Shown here: piece after piece, positions 11,301 to 21,100 of the stretch
How the letters are laid out: every line of letters begins with the position of its first letter
Numbering within the stretch: the first letter of the stretch is position 1
Source of the DNA: Gammaproteobacteria bacterium
Lineage (GTDB): Bacteria > Pseudomonadota > Gammaproteobacteria > GCA-001735895
Direction: 5' to 3'
NCBI GenBank assembly: GCA_018669845.1
Contig: JABHSO010000082.1
Coordinates: forward strand, 1 to 44,028
Length of the DNA: 44,028 nt
Program-made: the position numbers and the translations under genes
Notes under the pieces: model-generated
The model's input: only the letters and a program-made list of their open reading frames with translations
Told to the model about the DNA's origin: nothing
Database searches by the model: none

Positions 11301-11899
11301 TCTTCACGAAGGTCATTCAGCCTATCAAGATTTTCACGCGTATGACGGATTCTCGTTTCAGTTTCACGACGACGTTCCTTATATTTGGAAATGCCTGCTG
11401 CTTCTTCCAGGTAAACTCGAAGGTCTTCTGGTTTAGCATCGATAATTCGAGACACCATGCCCTGCTCGATAATCGCATAACTGCGTGGCCCCAGCCCGGT
11501 TCCCAGAAAGATATCGGCAATATCACGACGGCGACAACGACTATTATTGAGGAAATACTTGGATTGCCCGGCACGTGTGGCCAGACGTTTTACCGAAATT
11601 TCATTATATTTGGCAAACTCACCTTTTACCGTACCATCAGAATTATCAAAAACCAGTTCTACCGATGCCTGGCCGACCGGCTTGCGTACCGATGAGCCAC
11701 TAAAAATAACATCTGCCATCGATTCACCGCGCAGATGTTTAGCTGATGATTCACCCATAACCCAGCGTACCGCATCGATAACATTCGATTTTCCACAGCC
11801 ATTTGGCCCGACTACTCCGGTTAAATTTTCAGGAAACTGGATTTTTGTCTGGTCAACAAAGGATTTAAAACCAGCAATCTTGATTTGGCTAAGACGCAT
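8384..11899 (-). CDS. smc: Chromosome segregation ATPase SMC
   Basis: This 1171-residue protein has the full SMC plan: Walker A in VVGPNGCGKSNVIDAVRWVM, two long coiled coils rich in Gln and Glu, a hinge at about residues 510-650, the ABC signature LQLLSGGEKALTAVAL and Walker B CMLDEVDAPLDD. SMC organises and segregates the chromosome with ScpA and ScpB. Its presence in place of MukB argues against Enterobacterales or Vibrionales. The gene ends two bases before zipA and diverges from the rhodanese gene. Confidence 0.97.
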   Translation of the reverse strand: MRLSQIKIAGFKSFVDQTKIQFPENLTGVVGPNGCGKSNVIDAVRWVMGESSAKHLRGESMADVIFSGSSVRKPVGQASVELVFDNSDGTVKGEFAKYNEISVKRLATRAGQSKYFLNNSRCRRRDIADIFLGTGLGPRSYAIIEQGMVSRIIDAKPEDLRVYLEEAAGISKYKERRRETETRIRHTRENLDRLNDLREEIEKQLARLKRQSKTAERYKNLKQEQRRFEAEHLLLQRNEFNVEITRQQLKLEQVETEVQSAIAEVRKTEKLIELGHQQLTSANDSHNEVQGKFYAVGAEISAREQEINHQKNLRERNQQDLQKVTQAANESHSIIQSDEAKLKQLEIELADVSPKLEGLSKVYDQAQQMQVQAESQMSQWQGRWDEFNQLYHQSHQSAQVENKAIEHIERQILQADQRITRLNNEKESLDIHSFDAQIEELDEKSQAREQEIVTSQQHLQGHAESISTLRQNIDLQSTQLDEYRTQVQNQRGRLSSLETLQQNVLSESSDELKRWLGQQQFSESKRLTETLKVDAGYEKAVEVVLSPLLSAYCVGNQNLSASSLNQISNQGIALINQVPVSTHLKSPDGWKPLTDVVNAGFDMSALIGQVFVCEDRAELESRQGSLLAEQRLVSKDGLYCGRNWLIQLGDENEHSGLIQREQEIKQIKQQLDMITEKAMLLKSQTDGDRERLQQEEKTRDEGQRKLQQLQRELSDINNQLTQRKSRAEQLENRFATLQKEVTELSASQDEQKNDLQQTTVRRNSDLEMINQLEMQKTTLEQERDLFKDQLNSSRESLRTSRDEQHQVQMKLQSLTSEVNSTRFNLQRIEQQSSQYKSRVEELKQTVEEANEPLEQLEETLQLLLAQKSEIEKQLHDSQDQVTGLDTEQRAHERHRNEQQQRVDLVRSELEQQKMQYQEVDIHRTTIVDQLKRTEFDVEVLEQELSDEADIQGWQNQLDNLTRKINNLGPINLAAIDEYNEQSERKEYLDAQNEDLVSALTILENAIKKIDKETKERFKETFDHVNSRMQERFPKLFGGGQAHLELTEDDLLNTGVTIMARPPGKRVTNLQLLSGGEKALTAVALIFAIFELNPSPFCMLDEVDAPLDDANVGRFCAMVQEMSQHVQFIFITHNKVTMELAQTLNGVTMHEPGVSRLVTVNIDEAAALVGEE

Positions 11900-11964
11900 A
11901 TTGAACTGTTAGTGTAAAATGACGTCGGAGTATATCACTTGATAATTTTAGAGAGAAACCTTAC

Positions 11965-12855
11965 ATGACAAAAATTTTTATCAGTTTTTTATTGCTTGCC
12001 TGTAGCAGCCTTGTATTTGCATCAGAAGCACTGGTCGATACGGATTGGATAGCAAAAAATCTGAATGATAAAAACCTGCTAATGGTCGATTTACGTTCTA
12101 AAGACTATTTTGAATATGCCCATATTAAAGGCTCGACTTTCACCGATTACTCCAAATGGCGTGTTGTTAATGACAAGGGCATTACTGGAATGCTGCCGAC
12201 TCAGGGTCATATTGAACAGCTGTTATCTCAGATGGGCGCTACACCAGATCATCATATCGTACTGATTCCATCCGGTGAATCTGCCAGCGATATGGCTTCT
12301 GCCGCGCGAATTTACTGGACTCTTGAACAAATTGGCCACAAAAAGAAGTCAATTTTGAACGGCGGCATTATTGCTTATGCCAATGCAAAATTACCTCTGG
12401 AGCGTGGGCCTAATGCAACAGAAAGCACCGACTATGAAATAAAAACTATGAAATTCAATCAAATCGATGCTGATGCAATTCAAAAAAACAGCCGTATGAA
12501 TATCATTGATGTACGTTCAAAAGCTGAACATTTAGGTATTTACCAGGGGGCTCCCGATGAACATGCAGGTACTATTCCCGGCTCTCAGTCTTTACCCTAT
12601 GACTGGTTCACTCAAAATGGCAGTGGCCGCCTGGTATCTAATAAGAACATGCAGGTATTGATGGGCACTCTCAATATTGATAACAGTTTACCTACCGTTG
12701 TGTACTGTCATACCGGGCATAGAGCATCATTAAGCTGGTTTGTATTACATGAACTATTAGGAAATGAAAAAGCTATTCTGTATGATGGCTCCACACGTGA
12801 ATGGGCAACTCGACAAGATTTACCCGTAGATCAGTTAATCGCCTTTCAGCATTAA
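11965..12855 (+). CDS. Exported two-domain rhodanese (sulfurtransferase)
   Basis: A 296-residue protein with a clear Sec signal peptide (MTKIFISFLLLACSSLVFAS) and two rhodanese domains, about 22-140 and 160-290. The second holds the active-site Cys248 in VVYCHTGHRAS; the first lacks a catalytic cysteine, as usual in tandem rhodaneses. It should move sulfane sulfur from thiosulfate or a persulfide donor to an acceptor in the periplasm, which fits a sulfur-oxidising cell that has soxB. The exported thioredoxin-like gene follows 14 bases later and could keep its cysteine reduced. AGAGAGA precedes the ATG. Confidence 0.85.
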   Translation: MTKIFISFLLLACSSLVFASEALVDTDWIAKNLNDKNLLMVDLRSKDYFEYAHIKGSTFTDYSKWRVVNDKGITGMLPTQGHIEQLLSQMGATPDHHIVLIPSGESASDMASAARIYWTLEQIGHKKKSILNGGIIAYANAKLPLERGPNATESTDYEIKTMKFNQIDADAIQKNSRMNIIDVRSKAEHLGIYQGAPDEHAGTIPGSQSLPYDWFTQNGSGRLVSNKNMQVLMGTLNIDNSLPTVVYCHTGHRASLSWFVLHELLGNEKAILYDGSTREWATRQDLPVDQLIAFQH

Positions 12856-12869
12856 ACCGAGACATCTCA

Positions 12870-13394
12870 TTGAAAATATTTCTACTCATATCTTTTATTA
12901 TTGGATCTACACTGGCTTTTGCCCAGTACCCGGATGAAAATGACGAAGAGGAATATGATACTTCCTATGATCAAAATTTACCCTTTGTTGAGATAAAGGC
13001 AGCAGAAAATTTTGCTAACCTGACCCAACTGGCAAAAAAAAATGGTCAGGTAATTTTGCTCGAAATGTCAGCCACTTACTGCGGTTTTTGCAAAACACTG
13101 GAAGAAGAAATCATTAAACCCATGTTACGCAGCGGTGATTATGACCATGTTCTCATTCGCAAACTCAACATCGATAGCCATTACCCGATGAAGGATTTAA
13201 AAGGTAACAAATCATCACCTTTTGAGCTTTCCAGTAAAATGGGGGTTTACCTCACTCCCACTCTGGTATTTCTGGACGGTGATGGAAATGAAGTGAGTGA
13301 ACGTATTATCGGGATAAATACTCTCGAAATGTATGGCGGCTACGTCGATGAAGCTATCAATCAAGGTATAAAATCCATTAACAAGACACATTAA
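12870..13394 (+). CDS. Exported thioredoxin-like protein, SoxW-like
   Basis: I place the start at TTG 12870, giving 174 residues with a good signal peptide ([18 protein letters not shown]); the frame is open back to 12801, but that would run inside the rhodanese gene and bury the signal. After an acidic stretch (DENDEEEYD) comes a thioredoxin fold with the redox pair Cys71-Gly-Phe-Cys74 in [14 protein letters not shown] and the cis-proline loop LTPTLVF. SoxW-type thioredoxins work in the periplasm of sulfur oxidisers. It follows the rhodanese by 14 bases and is followed by queF two bases later. Confidence 0.78.
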   Translation: MKIFLLISFIIGSTLAFAQYPDENDEEEYDTSYDQNLPFVEIKAAENFANLTQLAKKNGQVILLEMSATYCGFCKTLEEEIIKPMLRSGDYDHVLIRKLNIDSHYPMKDLKGNKSSPFELSSKMGVYLTPTLVFLDGDGNEVSERIIGINTLEMYGGYVDEAINQGIKSINKTH

Positions 13395-13396
13395 CC

Positions 13397-13786
13397 ATGA
13401 CAACAAAACCTTCTAAAACATTAGACACTTTTGACAACCCGAAATCCGATCGCGATTTTACTATTCGTATCGATACACCCGAATTCACCTGCCTTTGTCC
13501 TATGACCGGTCAGCCGGATTTCGCTACTCTGAAACTGGAATATATTCCCGATAAATTATGCGTCGAGTTGAAATCATTCAAGTTATACGTCTGGTCATAT
13601 CGCGACGAAGGTGCTTTTCATGAAGCTGTGACCAATCAAATACTGGATGATCTTGTGAAAGCAACATCTCCCCGTTTCATGCGTTTAACAGCTAAATTTA
13701 ATGTTCGTGGCGGTGTTTATACCGATGTTATTGCAGAACATCAGGCTGATGGATGGGTTCCACCTGTTCCGGTTATCCTTCCTTAG
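13397..13786 (+). CDS. queF: NADPH-dependent 7-cyano-7-deazaguanine reductase QueF (short type)
   Basis: This 129-residue protein is the single-domain type I QueF. The covalent cysteine is Cys34 and the proton donor Asp41 in [12 protein letters not shown], and the NADPH-side motif is [20 protein letters not shown]. The enzyme reduces preQ0 to preQ1 in queuosine synthesis. No other queuosine gene is in the window. It starts two bases after the thioredoxin-like gene, an unexpected neighbour that probably only shares a transcript. A hairpin follows its stop. Confidence 0.95.
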   Translation: MTTKPSKTLDTFDNPKSDRDFTIRIDTPEFTCLCPMTGQPDFATLKLEYIPDKLCVELKSFKLYVWSYRDEGAFHEAVTNQILDDLVKATSPRFMRLTAKFNVRGGVYTDVIAEHQADGWVPPVPVILP

Positions 13787-13795
13787 AACACTGTT

Positions 13796-13825
13796 CAGGA
13801 AGTGAGGTTCAAACCTTACTTCCTG
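13796..13825. terminator. Hairpin after queF
   Basis: CAGGAAGTGAGGTT (13796-13809) pairs with AACCTTACTTCCTG (13812-13825) with one G-T wobble, giving a 14-bp stem. It begins ten bases after the queF stop and ends 19 bases before the kinase start. The following bases (CTATTGTAAT) are not a strong U-run, so it may end transcription poorly or act as an RNA-stability or leader structure. Confidence 0.55.
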
Positions 13826-13844
13826 CTATTGTAATAAACGACTC

Positions 13845-15122
13845 ATGTATCTAGGCATTGATTTCGGCACTTCCGGTTGTAGAGCAACTGTTATTAACGA
13901 CCAGAAAGAAATCATTGCTGAAGTTAAACAACCTTTAGCGCCACCTGATCATCAATGTGGCATGATTCAACAAAATGCTTCAATCTGGCTACAAGGGCTG
14001 GATGATCTATTTCAACAACTTTCCACCAAACACGATTTAAAACAGATTAAACGACTGGCCATCGATGGTACTTCCGGCACAGTTATCATCTGTAACAGTC
14101 AGGGAAAACCATTGTTGCCTGCCCTGATGTATAACGACAGCAGCAGCTTTAGTGCTTCTCAAGTAATCAAACAGCAATGTCCATCTTCGCAGCACATCAC
14201 CATGAGTCTTAGTGCAGGTCTTCCAAAAGCAATACAACTTTGTGAAGATTTCCCCGATTTAGATAATATTAAAATTCTCAATCAGGCTGATTTTCTGAGT
14301 AACCGCCTTTGCGGGAAATGGGGGTTTAGTGATTATCACAATGCTTTAAAGCTTGGGTTTGATGTTCAAAATATGCAATGGCCAGAATGGATTGGTAAAA
14401 TTTTGCCTGAACATGTATTGCCTGAAGTGTTACACCCAGGTGAAGTCATTGGCCAGATAACTACAGAGTTCAGTTTAAAATACAGTCTATCTGAAGATTG
14501 CTTAATCTGTGCTGGATCTACCGATGCCAATGCCGCATTTATAGCAACCGAATCTACCCAGTTAGGCGATGCCGTTACATCGATTGGTACGACGCTGGTA
14601 TTAAAAATACTCAACGATAAACCTGTTGAAGAACTAAGTTCAGGAGTGTATAGCCATAAACTCGGAAACAGCTGGTTAGTCGGAGGTGGATCCAATGCCG
14701 GAGCTGGAATTCTCAGGCAATTTTTTACTGATCAACAGATAACTGATCTTTCAAATGAAATCGACCTCAATCAGCCTACCGGACTGAACTATTATCCATT
14801 GTCTCGCCCCGGTGAACGTTTTCCCTACAATGACCCGCACAAAGAACCCGTGCTGCAACCTCGTCCTGATTCTGATGTGGAATTTTTACAGGCATTGCTG
14901 GAAGGTTTAAGTCAGATTGAAAAAACCGGTTATGAAAAATTTCATCAAATCGGCGCTCTTAAACCAGGGCATATCAAAACCTGTGGCGGCGGTGCTCAAA
15001 ATCCAAAGTGGACTGAAATGCGCCACCAGCTATTGAACATCCCTGTTAAAGCTGCATCTCAAACCGAGGCAAGTTATGGTTCAGCATTACTTGCCCTACA
15101 CGGGTTGAAAAGTTATCAGTAA
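13845..15122 (+). CDS. FGGY-family sugar kinase, probably D-ribulokinase-like
   Basis: A 425-residue kinase with the N-terminal phosphate motif YLGIDFGTSGCRATVI, LAIDGTSGTVI, the C-terminal domain motif SIGTTLVLK and ATP-site loop CGGGAQNPKW, with catalytic Asp probably in AGSTDANAAF. It is shorter than xylulokinase or glycerol kinase (about 490 residues) and matches in length and motif style the cyanobacterial and plant D-ribulose kinases, so D-ribulose is the best guess. It converges with the giant lipoprotein gene, only two bases separating the stops, with no room for a terminator. Confidence 0.8.
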   Translation: MYLGIDFGTSGCRATVINDQKEIIAEVKQPLAPPDHQCGMIQQNASIWLQGLDDLFQQLSTKHDLKQIKRLAIDGTSGTVIICNSQGKPLLPALMYNDSSSFSASQVIKQQCPSSQHITMSLSAGLPKAIQLCEDFPDLDNIKILNQADFLSNRLCGKWGFSDYHNALKLGFDVQNMQWPEWIGKILPEHVLPEVLHPGEVIGQITTEFSLKYSLSEDCLICAGSTDANAAFIATESTQLGDAVTSIGTTLVLKILNDKPVEELSSGVYSHKLGNSWLVGGGSNAGAGILRQFFTDQQITDLSNEIDLNQPTGLNYYPLSRPGERFPYNDPHKEPVLQPRPDSDVEFLQALLEGLSQIEKTGYEKFHQIGALKPGHIKTCGGGAQNPKWTEMRHQLLNIPVKAASQTEASYGSALLALHGLKSYQ

Positions 15123-15124
15123 AA

Positions 15125-18100
15125 CTACTGAATAGTTCTCACACAACGATAATTCAAGATATCATCATTCGGGAAACCATCACCCCAGGAACCGACCACC
15201 ACAGCAGCATGACTATTTTCATTCACTAATTCACTGGTCCAGTAAGGGTACTCATAATAAGGATCCTCATAGTTATAAAAGACTGACTCTGGTAGTGGTA
15301 TATAGCCCTCAACAAGAAGTTCTTCAGCTATTGGTAAGCGCCAGTCATCATATCCACCTAATACACTATCACTACAGAAACTATCAGCCACAGACCATAT
15401 ATCTCTATAAAATACAGCATCAAAAGTATCATCCCATTGAATATTATGATCAAAATCAGATACTATTTCAGTGACATTATTTCGACTAATACCTGTCCGA
15501 ACCTGTGTTAATGGCACTGATGTCGCTTCCAATTGTGTCTTCATCAAAATCGAGTTGGTGTAATAGTTATAGGGTGAGGTTTGAGATCGAGCCATTTGCT
15601 CGGTAGAAACAAAGTTCTGTCTTGCATTAATCGATAGATGTAACCAGCCTGTAGATGAAATGGTTAATTCATTATTCGCCAGATAAGGATCTTCCCGGTC
15701 ATCAGTGGCATGGTCAGGCCCAGTCACCCAGCTTTTATGATTCAGGATAAAACCAGCTCCACTGTTGTTACCGTTACCATCATCTTCACCATCAGCATTA
15801 AGTGCAATCAGGTTCAAGCTGTAATAGGGTGTTTCAGTTAAAACCAGACCTTGATAATAAAGTTCTTTACTGGCAACTACCGAGAGATAAACCACACCAT
15901 TATAGTAAGCTAACTGGCCATTACTATTTTCCAGCCCGGCATAAGGAGCATCAGATTGAATCAGCTTCGACCAGGCCACTGATAAATCTGAAGCACGCAA
16001 CCGGACAACCCTGACGGCTTTAGTTTCATTCACATTCAAGCTTTCACCACCGTAGGCGGTTGTCGTATCCATGCTGAGATACAGGGCATCACCTTCCAGC
16101 AACATATCGGTAATGGTTGAATCGACAAATTCAACATTGGTTGCTTCTAAAGTTCCGTCACTATTATATTTTTTAACACCATCAGAACCTTTATCAAGAT
16201 AGTAAGTACCACTGGTATCAACCTGAATCGGCGTATATCCACCACGATCAGAACCCAATGTATATTGATCCAGAATCATCTGTTGATTATTACCTTCTAA
16301 ATCCATCTGGTAAATTACGGTATAACCAGACATGTCCGGCTGGGTATTAATTCTAGCCAGAACATCAATTAGATCATTATTTATTGTCATATCATAAGTG
16401 TAATCATTATCAACCGTTCCAAACTGCCTGGACCAGACAAGCGCACCGTCTAAATCAAGTCGCTGTACAAATAAATCATAGGCACCCAGAATCTGTCCAC
16501 CTCCAGTTCCATCAATATCACCGTTGGTTGAACCAGTAATAAATAGCTGGTCATTATAGATTTCAATGCCTTCAAACCAGCTACGACCGGTAGAGGTCAA
16601 TGCCGTGACCCACATTTCTACGCCATTGCGGTCATATTTTGTTAGATACAGCTGGTAATCATCAACCGTTACCCTGTACATACTATGCTCGCTATCAACG
16701 ACTATATTTCGATTATCACTACTCATCAATTGATAACGAATAGCCCAGTCAACATCAATACAGGCATCACTGGTATTCCTGTAAATCCAGCTGGTATTAC
16801 CTGCAATCAAATCAAAACCATCATTAGTATCGATACATCCGGGGAGTTTCACATCAAAGGTAACATCCCCATTTTCATCAACTTCCAGCTCATTCCACCC
16901 TCCAAATGTTCTCCATATATTACTGTTTCCATACTCTGTGGCCTGACGATACTGGTATTGCTCAAGCAGATTCAAATCAATATTGACCTGAGTAAGCTCA
17001 GGGTAAAACCTATCAACAGGAACCCCAAATCGATTCGCTGCATGTAAACTGATGGTAGAAACAACACCTGCCACCAATGGAGGCAGAATAGTTGGATTTG
17101 AAATAACCACTTCTCCTTCACTCACCGTCAGATTGAAATAAACATTACTATAATTGCTGGCCTGAATAGTAACTTCATAGTCACCTCCACTTTTTACCAT
17201 CTGGTTAGAGTCTGTAAAATGAAGACGTATTTGTCCTTCGGTGATTTCATAATCAGCAGGGCTGGATAGATTTATAACATCCCCGCTTCCATAAGAACCA
17301 CTGATACTGACCTCAGTTACCGATGCTCTCCAGCTTGTATTATCATCAAAGGTATAATCACAGCTATCATCATCAATGGAACAATCTGTTGCGGAACCAT
17401 TGATATAAGGTGGAATATCCGCTCTAACCGCAACGGTTCTCGTAAAAGTATCTGAGCCAGCCGCATTAGTGGCAGTAATATCAACCGTGAAACTATCCAT
17501 GCTATCGACCGTTCCACTGAGTAAACCTGTGCTGGTATCAAAACTGGCCCAGCTCGGTTTATTGTTAATGCTCCAACTGTCTACTGCACCACCCGTATTC
17601 AGCGGTGTAAATTCAAACGTTTGATTGATCATCGGTTCGGTAATAAACATAAGACCAAACTGTGGTGCAACGAGTTGTTGAGTCGTCGAATTAAACTCAG
17701 CACTCACGCCTCCAATCGTTAACTCAGTTGTGGTCACAGTGTCATATATATTTGCAGAGGTATGCCTAACAAGAATATTTTCTTTATTGGTAATCTGCCC
17801 GGCTTGTTGAGTCCATGCACCCAGGCCAATCTTATATTCACCATTAACGATCGTGACCGGTGACGGTTCATTAATCCCACTGATAATGACTGAGTTACTT
17901 TCTACCAACGTCGATAAGGTCTGGTCAATTACAGGCTGGAATATAAATGCATCAGGCGTTGTATCATTAGCATTCGGATCAACCAGAGTATTGACAGTAA
18001 ATTCAGCCGTCATACCACCCAATACTAATGTTGCAGTTGTGGCTGTGCTGTAATCAGTTGATGACTGTAAGCGCAGCTTTATACTTTCACCATTTACAAT

Positions 18101-21100
18101 ATCGTTGGCATTAATGTTTGACCAGACACCAGTACTATTACGCCAGTACTCACCCTTATCAAGACTGAGGCTGGCAAACCCGGTCAGGCCACTAATCGTG
18201 ACAACATTTGATTCGGTTAATGTATCCAGACCTATATCACTCTTATTGGTAAACCCAAAATTATCAGCGGTAGTATCAGGGGCAACAACCTCAATCGTTA
18301 ATATCATTGAATCTGACTTTTCAGCAGGGTTGCCTTTCAATTGTGTTCCAGTTATTTGCATTGTGGCAATGCCTTCAGATCCAATAGAGGGTCGACCTGA
18401 ACAAGACAACACCTGATTGCCATCTCTTGCCGTAATTTCTTCACAGTTGAGCCATGTTGGTTTATTGCTAAAGGACCATTCATCGACATAGCCATTTTGA
18501 CGTAAATGGCAATGACTTAAATTATTACAGTTATCAATATCCAGAGGACTTGAAACGGGTGAAGTATCACTGTCTATAATAAAACTGAGTTGCTGATAAG
18601 CAGTGGGTGATTCAAGTTGAACAGTTTGGCTGGCATCACTCAGCACCGGTGCTTCACGATCAAAAAACAGGGTGAATTCCCGTTCAGATGTATACAGCCC
18701 ATCATCCACTGTAACTGTCATCAGCTGTTTAAAACTGCCATTGAAATAATCTGGAACAAGGGTGCCATCACACACACCTTCATCATTATCATCCAGATAA
18801 CAGGTAGCATAATAAACAGGGGTACCTTTGCGGTTAGGTTCTTTAATTGTTTCATCAAACGGATCATCCTGACCGGTTATGGTTACTGTCAGCTGATCAA
18901 TACGGGTATCACGATCAGTTACATTAAAACTGAATAGAAACTTACCGTCAGTGTCATTACTGCCATCCATTTTGACTTCGGTACCGAAGATATCACCTGA
19001 CATCTGCGGACCTTTATAAGAATCACCACCGTACAGATTTAATAAAACCAGCCTGGAACCAAGCACACTTAGCACTAAATCACGCTCATAATCTGCAAAT
19101 TCAAAATCAAGTACTCGTTGCTCACTCACGTAAGTATCCGAATCATCAACATCCGCATCATTAGCAGACTGAATAAATCCAGAGCAGGATAAACCTTCCG
19201 CACAGTAATATTGACTCACTGGGTTATATCGAACCCGTTTTCTGGGTGAAAGATAGTCGGAGCCCGACTTCACATAACCATTGATATTTCGATCAAACCA
19301 TAACTCATACAGGTGTTTGTTATATCTGAGCGTCGCTGAAGTTTCTGTAGTGGATACGGTTGTTGCATGTTGAAAACCAGTCATATCTCTCAACAACTGC
19401 CTTTGGGTAGAGTAGGTATTCACCGTTTTACCATAACCATACTCAAGTGGTGCAACATAATGATTAAAAGTATCTTTCAATTCCAGTTGCTCACTGTCAT
19501 TGATTTGATAAGTAAAAATATCCCGGTCTAACACTTCAAAATAGCAGTTCATATCAGCTGCACTACAACTACTTTGAAAATCCCTTTTAAAGTCACTCAT
19601 CCAGTCCCATGCTGTTGAACTTGAAGTTACATACAAAAGCTTTTTGGCCGTGACGACAACAGAGTTATTATCGATAAAATCTACAAAAGATATACTTTCA
19701 GTACTATTTTCAATACTGTCCTTGAAAATAAAATCATTGCCATCTAACTGGTAATATAAAACTTCAGGATTCACTGCTTGCTGCTTATCTTCACTGCTAT
19801 AACTTAGTGGAATATAAGGTACTAAAAGACCACTTCTATCGGGTGATAGCACAGCTTCCAGCAATGAATAAACTGTTGAGCCATCTGAACCTTCTACTAA
19901 CATCGAATTTTCCAGTGTCATCACACCCTGTTCGGTATAAGACACAATCATCAAACGGGCCCCATCATCGCCAGATATTGCAAAAAGAATTCTGTTATCG
20001 GGTAATAGTTTAATCAGCGACAGCGCTCTACTGTGAGACAACAAACCATTAGCCACATATCCGGATATTGTTTTTTCGGATGTCAGTGATTCTTTTATAG
20101 GTAATAAGTCACCACTAAAGTTTCTGATATCGTAATTAAACAGCTTCGACATCTCAGCAGTTTCAGCATTATATTTGAATATTCCACCGACAACGCCTCT
20201 TGCACTGCCATCAGTCACTATTGCTTTTCCTGCATACACATCAAACAGTTTGGGGTTAACAATTTCAGTCATCTCTACACTGTTAACTTCATTCATTTCC
20301 ATCGAATAAGTATCTTTACCACTATTTACTTCTGACAGATTCAGTGAGGTATCAACACTGGGAAATGGAGTGGTCAAATCACCAACACTTAAATTGATGG
20401 TTAAACTCACCAGGGCACTTGGGCTACGGTTTCTATTATGTTTTTGCTGAAGGGTATAAGCATCACTCAGTGGATTTTCTAATGAGCGTTGATTGCTAGA
20501 GTTATACACAGGAAACTCTTCGATCACTAACTGGTAATCATCACCACCGAGGTAATTCCATTTAAATTCAGCTTGAGTATTAAAAATTTCTTCCAGATTA
20601 AAAGTCTGGCTGAACACACCGATCATGTCATCATCTTCAACACTCATACCATCATCTTCAGTGATCGCCAGTTCTACATATATAGCGGCTACGTTACTGC
20701 CTTGTGAAGAAAATAATCGAGCTGCTGGTGTTATCACATCACCATCACCGACATGATAAAATCGCAAATACCCAGAAGCTGCATCCGAACCATCATCTTC
20801 ATCTGAAAATAATGTATGCGTATTAATTCCACCTCGTGACCTATCACTGATCAAACCAACATACGGTAGTAACCGGATTTCAGCATCATCATCAGATTCA
20901 TAGTTGGATATAATTTTCACCTTATCCAACACAACTGACAAAGTGTTAATGGGTACAGATTTTATACGTTGAAATTCAACTTCCGCACGTGTTTTTTTGC
21001 CTTCACCCAACAAATAGTGTGCATTGGTTTTAATAATATTATTGCCATTGGCCGAAGAACCTTCGTCACTAAAATTATTTAATAAATTATCCAGATCACT

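Noticed and set aside
11317..11912. Several open frames opposite the start of smc
   Set aside because: They are antisense shadows of a strongly conserved ATPase domain with no recognisable product.
12801..12869. Earlier start for the thioredoxin-like gene
   Set aside because: It would overlap the rhodanese gene by 55 bases and place 23 polar residues before an otherwise normal signal peptide.
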